From Psychromonas sp. MME1 (GTDB taxonomy: Bacteria > Pseudomonadota > Gammaproteobacteria > Enterobacterales > Psychromonadaceae), in assembly GCF_041080865.1 (NCBI RefSeq), contig NZ_CP160906.1, forward strand, positions 1,364,001 to 1,428,000: a DNA stretch of 64,000 bases, read 5' to 3'. This document shows, piece by piece, positions 1 to 8,341 of the stretch (within the stretch, counting starts at the first letter, position 1; each line of letters opens with the position of its first letter). Position numbers and translations under genes: made by a program. The notes below the pieces were generated by a model. The model ran no database searches and was not told where the DNA came from. It saw only the letters and a program-made list of their open reading frames with translations.

Positions 1-1122
1 ACGCTTGGCTCCGTGGTCTTAATTAGTGGCGATCCCGGCTCAGGTAAAACAACATTACTTACCAAAGTTGCCGCGGTTATGTCACAGAGCATGCCAACAT
101 TATACGTCACAGCAGAAGAGAGCCTCAGTCAGTGGGCAAAACGCGGGGTTGAACGATTAAAATTGGACTTCAATAGTGACAATTTTTTATTGTCCGATAC
201 TGATTGCGTAGAAGATATTGTCGACCAATGTATTGAAAATAATATTAAATTTTTAATCGCTGATTCCATACAAGCCTTTGAATCTAATCAAGCAGAAGGT
301 TCGGCAGGTGGCGTTACACAGGTAAAAAATTGCGCGAAAATTCTTAACCGGCTATGTAAACAACACGGTATCACCCTGATTTTAGTTGGTCAGGTAAATA
401 AAAATTCACAAATGGCGGGGCCACAAACCCTAAAACATATTATTGATACGGCAATCCATATTGAAGTGAATGATGCCTCGGTGCGCATATTACGCGCCGA
501 TAAAAATCGCTTTGGAGATACAGAACAAGTGGGTATTTTTCAAATGACTGAAAAAGGGATGTACTCCGTTGATAACCCCAGCCGACTTTTTCTATCGGGT
601 AGCGATGAACACTTTGAAGGGTCGGCAATTTCAGTGATTAAAGATGGCGCACGTAATTTATTAATTGAGATTCAAGCCTTAGCAACGGAAGTTGAAGGCG
701 AAAAATCGATTCGTAACTGTATCGGCATCTCCTACAGTCGTCTCTCATTAATCACAGCTGTACTCAGAAAACATGGCGGCATACCGACCTACTACGATAT
801 TAATATCAGTCTGGTCGGAGGCTTAAAAATGTCAGATACAGAAACCTCTACGGATATGGCGGTTACCGCAGCCCTATTAAGTTCAATTAATTCTAGACCA
901 TTACCGGAGGATTCCGTTTTTATTGGCGAATTAGCATTAACGGGAGAATTAAGACAAATACCACAAATTGTCCCTCGGGTTCGTGAAGCTCTCACTCATG
1001 GTAAAAAGCAGATTTATATTCCTGCCGTAGCTTATCACAAATCCATGGAGCAATTTGTTAAAGCAGGTCAATCTATACACCCGCTTAAAAATGTCAGAGC
1101 GTTAATAGAGGCGTTGTCTTAA
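1..1122 (+). CDS. radA: RadA-like DNA repair ATPase, 5' end outside window
   Basis: RecA-fold ATPase that in the RadA/Sms family promotes branch migration and processing of recombination intermediates in the cytoplasm. The frame is open from base 1, so the N-terminal zinc finger lies upstream of the window. Visible in order are Walker A GDPGSGKT, the TAEES segment, Walker B FLIADS, the RadA signature KNRFG near visible residue 165, and a C-terminal Lon-protease-like domain ending in GELALTGELRQIPQ. It differs from typical RadA: the usual GHVTK(D/E)G loop reads GQVNKNS and the usual NPRR-type stretch after EIQAL is not recognisable. It could be a divergent orthologue or an extra paralogue. It is convergent with the next gene, 34 bases away. 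Confidence 0.85.
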   Translation, partial: TLGSVVLISGDPGSGKTTLLTKVAAVMSQSMPTLYVTAEESLSQWAKRGVERLKLDFNSDNFLLSDTDCVEDIVDQCIENNIKFLIADSIQAFESNQAEGSAGGVTQVKNCAKILNRLCKQHGITLILVGQVNKNSQMAGPQTLKHIIDTAIHIEVNDASVRILRADKNRFGDTEQVGIFQMTEKGMYSVDNPSRLFLSGSDEHFEGSAISVIKDGARNLLIEIQALATEVEGEKSIRNCIGISYSRLSLITAVLRKHGGIPTYYDINISLVGGLKMSDTETSTDMAVTAALLSSINSRPLPEDSVFIGELALTGELRQIPQIVPRVREALTHGKKQIYIPAVAYHKSMEQFVKAGQSIHPLKNVRALIEALS

Positions 1123-1156
1123 GCAAGCAGCCAATATTGTCTTAATCGTTCAGCCA

Positions 1157-2467
1157 TTAAGACTCTATTTGTTTGCGGAAGAGGCGTAGCATTTCATGGC
1201 GCGTTTTTTGATGGTCGAGATAATAGATATCTTTGGGGAATAAAAGCTCAATAACCCCCGTATCAAAAATACGTTTAACCTCATACTCATCGTGCGCAAC
1301 GTCCTGCTGATACATATAATTTAACCAGGTTTGATTGGTGTGAATAATAAATTCCACTCGCATCCCCCCTAAACGGGCAAAGAATTTCATCATTGAGGTT
1401 TTTTCACTGGAGCCTTCTGCCCTGCCTCGATATTGGGTATGTTCGACTAATGTGTCGGAAATATCTTCGAGCACCATTAATGAATTCGCCTTCGAAGCAC
1501 TGTGCGTTAAGTGTTGCTGAAATGCTTTGACATCGGCAACTGAATCTAAAACGGCCATCAAGCCTAATTCATCATCAACGGCAACGGCAGGATTTTTCTC
1601 GTTTTTACGGAGTAATTTTAATACCTTTGCCTCTGGTGGTTTTTTCCTAATAGAGACATAAATTGGTATGTTTTTTTTACCCACCGTAAAACTACGACGC
1701 TTTATTAAGGTCAGTTTTTTGCCTTTTTCTTTCTCTTTCAAATTAGCTTGTGAAGGTTGTAATACTTCTACACCAGTACAATAATAATCGTCATCCCGAT
1801 GCGTCGAATGCAGGTATACGGAGTCAAGTTGGCCAATTTTTAAATCAGAGTTCCATACATATCCATTTAAAAAAGTTAAAAAGCTAGAAAACTTCGTCTC
1901 AATTTTGGTTTCACGCTCACGTTGGTCGATACTCCCGGCTAAGGTCATTAATATCAGTTTTCGACGCGCTTCAAAACGTGCTTTTTTGTGGTAATGGTCG
2001 TTAAACATAATTAATAGCAGCTCAACGGGATTATTAGCGACTTCAATTTCATTGGTCATTTCAATATGTGATGCATAGGTAGAGAGTACCTTACCCGTTA
2101 TAGCACGAATTACTGCATCGGCCGTTCGCGCATATTCATCAACACGGCTTTTAATCTCATTTAAGGTGCCATCAATACCAAACATATTACCAAGTAATTT
2201 AAGTGCTCGATCACTGCGCGCTTGGTGAAGAGCTGTATTGGCTAATAATATTTGAATTTGTGTTAAAGATGAGACCTCCAAAAACTCAAATATTTGACTG
2301 CGTAAAGCGCGATATTTAGTGACATTATTAGGATCTTGTTGCAATCGTTTTACCCATAAACGGGTTTCAGGAGAAAAACAGCCTACATTGAAGGCGCTTT
2401 TAGAAACGGCAAGTGGTCCATCTTGTAGCAGAGAAGTAAAAACACTATTTTGCGAAAGCACTGTCAT
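1157..2467 (-). CDS. Unrecognised 436-aa protein with RelA/SpoT-like C-terminal pattern
   Basis: I do not recognise this protein with certainty. The N-terminal 250 residues look alpha-helical, without signal peptide or membrane segment. The C-terminal part resembles a RelA/SpoT nucleotidyltransferase layout: YVSIRKK near residue 267, LKLLRK, the acidic VDDELGLMAVLDS near 296 (compare the catalytic Asp-Gly segment of synthetases), then YRGRAEG and VEFIIHT near 370, which recalls the ExQ-x-R-T strand but lacks its Gln. This is pattern matching by eye. The start ATG at 2467 lacks a strong alternative. It is convergent with the radA-like gene and divergently separated from nothing else; bioD follows it upstream on the same strand after 72 bases. 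A cytoplasmic nucleotide-metabolism or signalling role is only a hypothesis. Confidence 0.55.
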   Translation of the reverse strand: MTVLSQNSVFTSLLQDGPLAVSKSAFNVGCFSPETRLWVKRLQQDPNNVTKYRALRSQIFEFLEVSSLTQIQILLANTALHQARSDRALKLLGNMFGIDGTLNEIKSRVDEYARTADAVIRAITGKVLSTYASHIEMTNEIEVANNPVELLLIMFNDHYHKKARFEARRKLILMTLAGSIDQRERETKIETKFSSFLTFLNGYVWNSDLKIGQLDSVYLHSTHRDDDYYCTGVEVLQPSQANLKEKEKGKKLTLIKRRSFTVGKKNIPIYVSIRKKPPEAKVLKLLRKNEKNPAVAVDDELGLMAVLDSVADVKAFQQHLTHSASKANSLMVLEDISDTLVEHTQYRGRAEGSSEKTSMMKFFARLGGMRVEFIIHTNQTWLNYMYQQDVAHDEYEVKRIFDTGVIELLFPKDIYYLDHQKTRHEMLRLFRKQIES

Positions 2468-2539
2468 AGCGGATCCTAATTATCATTGAAGCTATAAAAT
2501 CAAATATACACGAATTTAACACTGCGCTGCATGATTAAG

Positions 2540-3220
2540 TTAAGTAAATGAAAAATTAACAAAATTTGCCAAATCTTTGCTATCTACATTATCAATGTAT
2601 GGTATTTCAGCTATTTTTGGCGCTTTAATATTTTCACTTAAAAAAGCGACATTTTCTGTATAAAACGGCATGTCACTTTGTAATTGATTAGCTATCCAAC
2701 CAACCACCTCTAGTCCATCATTAATAATTGCTTGATAGGTCAACAACGCGTGATTTAAACAACCCAACTTCATACCGACCACTAAAATCACAGGTAAACG
2801 CTGACTAATCACCCAATCAGAAAGCATCTGCGTATTATTGATAGGTAAACGCCACCCCCCGGCTCCTTCTACCAAAATAATCTCAGCAGCTTGTGCCTGC
2901 AGCTTGTGCAAACCACTGGTTATTAGATTAACATCAATGGGTTGCGCTAGAATATCAGCAGCGATATGTGGTGCTATCGGTGGCTCAAAAGCAATGGGGT
3001 TAATAGCTTCATAGGCTAGTTTAATACTGCTATGTGTCTGTAAAGTGATGGCATCTTGATTACGCAATCCCTGTTGCGTTAATTGACAACCTGCCGCAAT
3101 CGGCTTATAAGCAAGCGTTGTAAGTTGCTGCCTATTCGCCGATTGCAACAACGCTTTACAGCAAATCGTTTTACCGACATCGGTGTCGGTACCCGTGACA
3201 AAAAAAGTGTGTTGTTTCAC
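2540..3220 (-). CDS. bioD: Dethiobiotin synthetase BioD
   Basis: Catalyses ATP- and CO2-dependent ureido ring closure of 7,8-diaminopelargonate to dethiobiotin, the penultimate step of biotin synthesis. The P-loop GTDTDVGKT lies at the N-terminus and the family motif VEGAGGW in the middle; length, about 226 residues, is normal. I choose the GTG at 3220 because it puts the P-loop close to the start, as in homologues; a TTG at 3235 would overlap the end of bioC by 11 bases. It is the last gene of the leftward bioB-bioF-bioC-bioD operon, so translational coupling to bioC is likely. No terminator hairpin with a T-run was noticed after it. Confidence 0.93.
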   Translation of the reverse strand: MKQHTFFVTGTDTDVGKTICCKALLQSANRQQLTTLAYKPIAAGCQLTQQGLRNQDAITLQTHSSIKLAYEAINPIAFEPPIAPHIAADILAQPIDVNLITSGLHKLQAQAAEIILVEGAGGWRLPINNTQMLSDWVISQRLPVILVVGMKLGCLNHALLTYQAIINDGLEVVGWIANQLQSDMPFYTENVAFLSENIKAPKIAEIPYIDNVDSKDLANFVNFSFT

Positions 3221-3224
3221 TATA

Positions 3225-4019
3225 CTATTTCTCAACCTCTACATAACAAACTTCATAGGTTAATGGGTATTTTTCAAGGTGGTTAATAAAGGGCACATAG
3301 CCTTGTTCGAGCATCTCAATAAGCCGTCTACCCTTGATGGTCGTACCTTGATGCCCATGTACATGGTTTGCTCCAATTCCTTTTAATGCACGCATTACTT
3401 CCATCACATTATCGTACTCAAGCACTCGTGTTTCTGTTTTTATAGTGACATGCGTAAAGCCAATGGCGCCTACCACTTTACGAATTTCTGCAAGCGTTAT
3501 GAATCGATTTGTATGTGGTAAATCATCAACCTGTTTCCAGGCTTGAGTTAATTCATGCAACGATCCATCTAACAGGGTAGAAAAATATAATTTACCGTTA
3601 ACCGCTAGAATTTTTTTCAGCTGCGTCAAACAATTGCTAAGATCTTCACTCCATTGCAGAACAAGATTAGAAAAAATCAAATCATACTGAGCAACAGCAA
3701 AGGGTAAATCATCGATATCGCCCTGTTGTAGTTTAACACTGGGCAATCCCTTAGCCGCTACTTCATCTAGCATCGCTGGGGATAAATCGAAACAGGTAAT
3801 TAATGCATTGGCATTATTATGATAGAGTTTTTCGCTGAAATAGCCTGTACCGCAACCTAAATCTAGGATATGCGTGAATGCCCTACTATCTATTTTCGAC
3901 AATAACGAAATGCCAATATCGCGTTGTAACATGGCGAATTGATCGTAATATTTAGCCGCCTTAGAAAAAGATTCTGCAACCGCATTTTTATCTATTTTTG
4001 TGTAATGATTAATATTCAT
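3225..4019 (-). CDS. bioC: Malonyl-ACP O-methyltransferase BioC
   Basis: SAM-dependent methyltransferase that methylates the free carboxyl of malonyl-ACP so that fatty-acid synthase can build the pimeloyl chain of biotin. The class I SAM motif ILDLGCGTGYFSEKL is near residues 50-64, followed by acidic motif TCFDLSPAML and the SNLVLQWSEDL segment typical of BioC. Length of 264 residues is normal. Its start overlaps the end of bioF by 11 bases and its stop lies next to the bioD start, which indicates a tightly coupled operon. No bioH-type esterase gene is in the window, so the pimeloyl ester hydrolase must be elsewhere. Confidence 0.93.
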   Translation of the reverse strand: MNINHYTKIDKNAVAESFSKAAKYYDQFAMLQRDIGISLLSKIDSRAFTHILDLGCGTGYFSEKLYHNNANALITCFDLSPAMLDEVAAKGLPSVKLQQGDIDDLPFAVAQYDLIFSNLVLQWSEDLSNCLTQLKKILAVNGKLYFSTLLDGSLHELTQAWKQVDDLPHTNRFITLAEIRKVVGAIGFTHVTIKTETRVLEYDNVMEVMRALKGIGANHVHGHQGTTIKGRRLIEMLEQGYVPFINHLEKYPLTYEVCYVEVEK

Positions 4020-5172
4020 TTAATACTCGGCGAATGGCCGTAACCAACTGTTTAACATCTTCTAACTCATGGCTTGCCGTTAACGTTATACGTAAACGAG
4101 CGCTATTTACCGGCACAGTCGGAGGGCGAATAGCGGTCACCCATAAACCCATCTGTTTTAGTTTATTAGCAACCGCGACACAACGTTTACTATCACCCAT
4201 GATAATAGGTTGAATAGCCGTGTGGGAATCCCCTAGTTGGATCTCATTTTCACAAGCTAAGCGTCGAAAGGTGGCAATTAATTCACTTAATTTATCGCGT
4301 CGCCACTGCTCTTTTTCTGCAATAGTGCAGGCTTGACTAATACAGTAGGCCATTGCCGGAGGCATGCCGGTACTATATATGTAAGGTTTGGAATAATTAG
4401 TTAAGTAATCAATCAGTTTTTTAGAGCCTGCAACAAATGCCCCACCAACACCTAACGCCTTACCAAAGGTCGCCATATAAATTGGTATATCACGGTTTAC
4501 TAACCCTGCGGCTTGCACACTACCTTGACCATTTTTACCAACCACACCGAGTCCGTGGGCATCATCGATCATTAACCATGCATCACTGCTTTGGGCTTGT
4601 GCGTGCAGCGCGCTAATGGGGGCACAATCCCCATCCATGCTAAACACACCTTCACTGATAATGAGCTTATTAGTTTGTTCCGCCTTACTCAGTAAATGGC
4701 CTAAATGAGCAATATCATTGTGCTTAAATCGTTGCATTTTACAGGGAGCTAAGAAGCCAGCTTCCATTAGCGAAGCATGATTTAGTTTATCCTGTAGTAA
4801 GATATCTTGCTTATTGAGTAGCAATTTTATGATGGCTTGATTGGCTGAGTAACCTGAATTAAACAAGGCAACGGCTTCAACGCCTAACCATGATTGCAAC
4901 TGTGCAGATAACTCAGCGTGCGCCTGATTGTAACCAGTGACAAGAAAAGAGCCACCGCTGCCAACACCATATAAATCCGCCCCTTTTTGCCATGCTTTTA
5001 TTAGTGAAGGGTCAGAAGCTAGGCCAAGATAGTCATTACTAGAGAAATTAAGGTAGCTTTTTTGCTCAAACGTTAACAACCGTTCTTGTTTACCCGTTAC
5101 CGTACTACAAGCGCGATAAAGGCCTTGATCGGCACGCTCCTGCAACTGTGCATCAATGAAATCAAAGGCCAT
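4009..5172 (-). CDS. bioF: 8-amino-7-oxononanoate synthase BioF
   Basis: PLP-dependent decarboxylative condensation of pimeloyl thioester with L-alanine, the first dedicated ring-building step of biotin synthesis. Alpha-oxoamine synthase hallmarks are present: FSSNDYLGLA near residue 45, GSGGS and GYNQAHAEL near 72-85, the DDAHGLGVVG cofactor-binding segment near 203, and the PLP lysine in ATFGKALGVGGAFV near 235. The frame is intact at 387 residues. It lies 24 bases after the bioB stop and overlaps bioC by 11 bases. Confidence 0.95.
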   Translation of the reverse strand: MAFDFIDAQLQERADQGLYRACSTVTGKQERLLTFEQKSYLNFSSNDYLGLASDPSLIKAWQKGADLYGVGSGGSFLVTGYNQAHAELSAQLQSWLGVEAVALFNSGYSANQAIIKLLLNKQDILLQDKLNHASLMEAGFLAPCKMQRFKHNDIAHLGHLLSKAEQTNKLIISEGVFSMDGDCAPISALHAQAQSSDAWLMIDDAHGLGVVGKNGQGSVQAAGLVNRDIPIYMATFGKALGVGGAFVAGSKKLIDYLTNYSKPYIYSTGMPPAMAYCISQACTIAEKEQWRRDKLSELIATFRRLACENEIQLGDSHTAIQPIIMGDSKRCVAVANKLKQMGLWVTAIRPPTVPVNSARLRITLTASHELEDVKQLVTAIRRVLNEY

Positions 5173-5196
5173 CAGTTAACTCCAGTTAATCGCTAT

Positions 5197-6264
5197 TTAA
5201 AGCACACTTGTTGCGTCATAAAAAAGTTCATCTTTTTCATTATGACGAACAATGGCCGCAGCAACGGGTTGCTCTTTTTCATAGGGAGAAAAATTAACCG
5301 CCTCTTTATTAATACCTAATTTATTAAATAACTGCTGATCTGAATTTTCATCGGGGTTGGCCGTGGTTAATAATTTACAGCCATAAAAGATAGAGTTTGC
5401 ACCTGCCATAAAACATAAGGCTTGTGTCTGCTCAGACATTTTTTCACGTCCAGCCGATAAACGTACATGCGATTTAGGCATTAAGATACGGGCAATTGCA
5501 ATAGTTTTAATAAAAGTAAACTCATCCAAGTCATCCACACTATCAAGCGGCGTACCCTGTACTTTCACTAATTTATTAATCGGAACACTCTCAGGTTGCT
5601 GTGGCATGTTAGCCAGTTGCACCAATAAACCGGCTCAATCTGTACCAGCTTCACCTAAACCGACAATACCGCCGCTACAGACTTTCATTCCCGCTTTGCG
5701 TACGTTATCTAAAGTATCGAGTCTATCTTGATAGCTGCGTGTCGTGATGATTTTGTCGTAATATTCTGGAGAAGTATCTAAATTATGGTTGTAGTAATCT
5801 AATCCAGCTTCAGAGAGCTGTGCTGCTTGTTGGCTATCAAGCATCCCAAGAGTCATACATGACTCAAGTCCTAGTGATTTCACCTCTTTTATCATCTCAA
5901 CCAAATAGGGCATATCACGCGCTTTCGGATTTTTCCATGCTGCCCCCATGCAAAAACGAGTCGAGCCCGTCTGTTTTGCTTCTTTAGCAGCTTTGATAAC
6001 CTTTTCAACTTCCATCAACTGCTGTTTTTCAAGTCCTGTATCATAACGTGCACTTTGCGGACAATATTTACAATCTTCAGGGCAAGCACCTGTTTTAATA
6101 GACAATAATGTACTTACTTGGACTTGATTAGGTAAGAAATTAGCACGATGTACAGTTTGCGCCTGAAAAAGCAGATCCATAAAAGGCATTGCATACATAG
6201 CTTCGACTTCTGCAACGGACCAGTCGTGACGAATTTGCGTTTGGTTAGCAGAGTTGCTGCTCAT
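5197..6264 (-). pseudogene. bioB: Biotin synthase BioB, interrupted by one in-frame TGA
   Basis: Radical-SAM enzyme that inserts sulfur into dethiobiotin. From the ATG at 6264 (MSSNSANQ) the frame covers 355 codons, the normal length, with the [4Fe-4S] motif [13 protein letters not shown] and the conserved GAAWKNP. One TGA at 5635-5637 breaks it between GLGEAGTD and [11 protein letters not shown]; in E. coli BioB the equivalent position is Arg in DRAGLL. The reading frame on both sides is the same, so a single C-to-T change of CGA would explain it. Downstream residues, including the [11 protein letters not shown] and RLSAGRE motifs, are well conserved, which implies recent origin or a consensus error. 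A CTG/ATG restart giving a functional C-terminal fragment is unlikely. First gene of the leftward biotin operon. Confidence 0.9.
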
Positions 6265-6291
6265 AATCGATCTCACTTCGCTTAAAATAGT

Positions 6292-6325
6292 TTGGCTAGT
6301 TTAATCTTGCAGGCTACACTGTCAA
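6292..6325. promoter_or_regulatory. Overlapping divergent promoters of bioA and bioB
   Basis: Rightward: TTGGCT (6292-6297), 17-base spacer, TACACT (6315-6320), leading to bioA at 6372. Leftward: TTGACA (complement of 6320-6325), 16-base spacer, TAAACT (complement of 6298-6303), leading to bioB at 6264. The two promoters occupy nearly the same 34 bases face to face, like the E. coli bio control region where BirA represses both directions. I do not see a clear BirA operator (paired TTGTAAACC half sites), so BirA control is inference. Confidence 0.55.
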
Positions 6326-6371
6326 CTTTTTAGCGCAAAACACTTTACATCCGATTAAAAAGCGAGCAATT

Positions 6372-7637
6372 ATGACCATTGACCTACAATTTGATAGTAA
6401 ACATATCTGGCATCCCTACACTTCAATGGTTGACCCGCTTCCCTGCTATGGCGTAGTTTCCGCAGACAAATGCCTAATTAAACTCGATACGGGGGAGCTG
6501 CTAATCGATGGAATGTCATCTTGGTGGGCATGTTTATTTGGCTATAATGTAGCGGAGCTAAACGAAGCGGCTAAGAATCAACTCGATAAAATGTCACATA
6601 TCATGTTTGGAGGGTTAACTCATCAACCAGCCATTGAATTAGCAAAAAAATTAGTCGAAATAACACCTGATGGGCTTGATAAAGTTTTCTTAGCCGACTC
6701 AGGTAGTGTTAGCGTTGAAGTTGCGCTTAAAATGGCACTGCAATATTGGCACTCACGAGGCACACCTAGAAGTCAATTTTTAACGATACGTAATGGTTAT
6801 CACGGTGATACCTTTGGGGCGATGTCAGTGACTGACCCAATAGGATCAATGCATGAGTTATATCATAATTTTTTACCTACTCATTTATTTGCTCCTCAAC
6901 CTGCTATTGCCTTTAATGAATCGTGGCAAGCGGAGGATCTCAATGCTATCACTGAACTGGTTTTACAACATAAAGATAACATAGCTGCGATTATTGTCGA
7001 GCCGATCGTGCAAGGCGCTGGGGGAATGTACTTTTATCACCCTGAATATTTAAAAGGTCTACGCAAATTATGTGACCAACATGATTTACTGCTCATTACC
7101 GATGAGATAGCAACAGGGTTTGGCCGTACAGGAAAAATGTTTGCCTGTGAACACGCTGCCATTAGCCCGGATATTTTATGTATTGGCAAGGCGATTACTG
7201 GCGGTTATATGAGTCTAGCGGCAACCTTAACCAGTGACAAAGTGGCAACCACTATTAGTCAAGGGAAAGCGGGAGTCTTTATGCACGGGCCAACCTTTAT
7301 GGGTAATCCGCTTGCCTGTGCCGTTGCCTGTGCTGCGATTGATAAACTGATTGCCTGCAATTGGTCAGAAAAAGTTTCCACCATTGAAAAATTTTTGCAA
7401 GAGAATTTAGCACCTTGTCAAACGCTAGCCAAAGTCAAAGCGGTACGCGTATTAGGGGCAATTGGTGTGGTGGAAATGCAAGAAAATGTCAATATCGCAG
7501 AAATACAAAAGCAATTTGTCGAGTTAGGGGTTTGGATCCGTCCCTTTGGTAAATTGATTTATATCATGCCACCCTATGTAATTTCTGAACAGCAACTTAA
7601 AACACTCTGTTCTGCTATATATACGGTAGCAAAATAG
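6372..7637 (+). CDS. bioA: Adenosylmethionine-8-amino-7-oxononanoate aminotransferase BioA
   Basis: PLP-dependent class III aminotransferase that uses SAM as amino donor to convert 8-amino-7-oxononanoate to 7,8-diaminopelargonate. Visible motifs are HIWHPYTSM at the N-terminus, DGMSSWWACLFGYN, the acidic cofactor segment ITDEIATGFGRTGKMFACEH, and the PLP lysine in CIGKAITGGYMSLAATL. The frame is intact at 421 residues. The ATG at 6372 is preceded by AGCGAG at a usable distance. It is transcribed away from bioB from the overlapping promoter region and stands alone in its transcription unit. Confidence 0.96.
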   Translation: MTIDLQFDSKHIWHPYTSMVDPLPCYGVVSADKCLIKLDTGELLIDGMSSWWACLFGYNVAELNEAAKNQLDKMSHIMFGGLTHQPAIELAKKLVEITPDGLDKVFLADSGSVSVEVALKMALQYWHSRGTPRSQFLTIRNGYHGDTFGAMSVTDPIGSMHELYHNFLPTHLFAPQPAIAFNESWQAEDLNAITELVLQHKDNIAAIIVEPIVQGAGGMYFYHPEYLKGLRKLCDQHDLLLITDEIATGFGRTGKMFACEHAAISPDILCIGKAITGGYMSLAATLTSDKVATTISQGKAGVFMHGPTFMGNPLACAVACAAIDKLIACNWSEKVSTIEKFLQENLAPCQTLAKVKAVRVLGAIGVVEMQENVNIAEIQKQFVELGVWIRPFGKLIYIMPPYVISEQQLKTLCSAIYTVAK

Positions 7638-7745
7638 TATAAAAATCACGATGTAGAATATCTATACTTCAATTTTTTGCCTCGCATCTCGGCACTATAT
7701 TCCTTGCTGACTTTGCATCTTGAAGTGTCATGCGTATAAGTTCAC

Positions 7746-7771
7746 CCCACCGCATTAATAATTGCGGTGGG
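7746..7771. terminator. Stem-loop between bioA and the convergent small membrane protein gene
   Basis: Perfect 9-bp stem CCCACCGCA / TGCGGTGGG with an 8-base AT loop, between two convergent genes. There is no T-run on either side, so it is either a weak bidirectional terminator or an RNA-stabilising hairpin. Confidence 0.45.
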
Positions 7772-7789
7772 AGTACAATCAAGACCCAC

Positions 7790-8209
7790 TTAACCACCAA
7801 ACAGACGAGCCAATAGAGATAACTGCCCATTTAAATAATTTAAATCCGTTTTGGCATAATAAAAGGCAAAGACGACCGTTGCCGACATGATCACAATTAA
7901 GAATTTGTCTGGCGTATTATCCCCTTCACGCCGCTTTTTATTCCATGTATTAATAATGGCAAGAACAGAAACAATGCAGCACGACCAAAGTAAATACATA
8001 AATATTTTGATTTCCACAAATTGATAATATTGCTCCGATTCAACACCAACATGGTTCATAATCAAGGGCTCAAAAAATTCTCGCGCATAGTGAAAAAGTA
8101 GCATATAACCTAAAAATGCAGCCCATAAAAAAACAGTAAGCCAAAGCATCAATAAACGTCGCCACTCATGTGCATTATGCAGACGTTCTCTTATATACCT
8201 CTGTTCCAT
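7790..8209 (-). CDS. Small inner-membrane protein of unknown function
   Basis: No family recognised. The chosen ATG at 8209 (MEQRYIRERL) has a good AGGA ribosome site seven bases upstream; an upstream start at 8269 would add 20 residues with no such site. The 139-residue product has a basic N-terminus and three likely membrane segments, roughly residues 17-38, 70-90 and 103-119, joined by a short acidic loop (VGVESEQYY) and a basic loop (NKKRREGD). The topology suggests a small integral membrane protein. It lies alone between bioA (convergent) and asnS (divergent). Confidence 0.6.
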   Translation of the reverse strand: MEQRYIRERLHNAHEWRRLLMLWLTVFLWAAFLGYMLLFHYAREFFEPLIMNHVGVESEQYYQFVEIKIFMYLLWSCCIVSVLAIINTWNKKRREGDNTPDKFLIVIMSATVVFAFYYAKTDLNYLNGQLSLLARLFGG

Positions 8210-8341
8210 TATAAATCCTAATAAAAATCGATGATTATCAATCATAGACTTGTATCTGGCACTAGCCAAGGTAAGATATGCAGCAATTAATTTTTTTTAC
8301 TAAGTAACAGTGAAAACTGTGATTATGGAGCAATAATTCAG

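Noticed and set aside
5635-5637. Selenocysteine recoding at the bioB TGA
   Set aside because: Homologues have Arg, not Cys, at this position, and no SECIS-like hairpin was seen just downstream.
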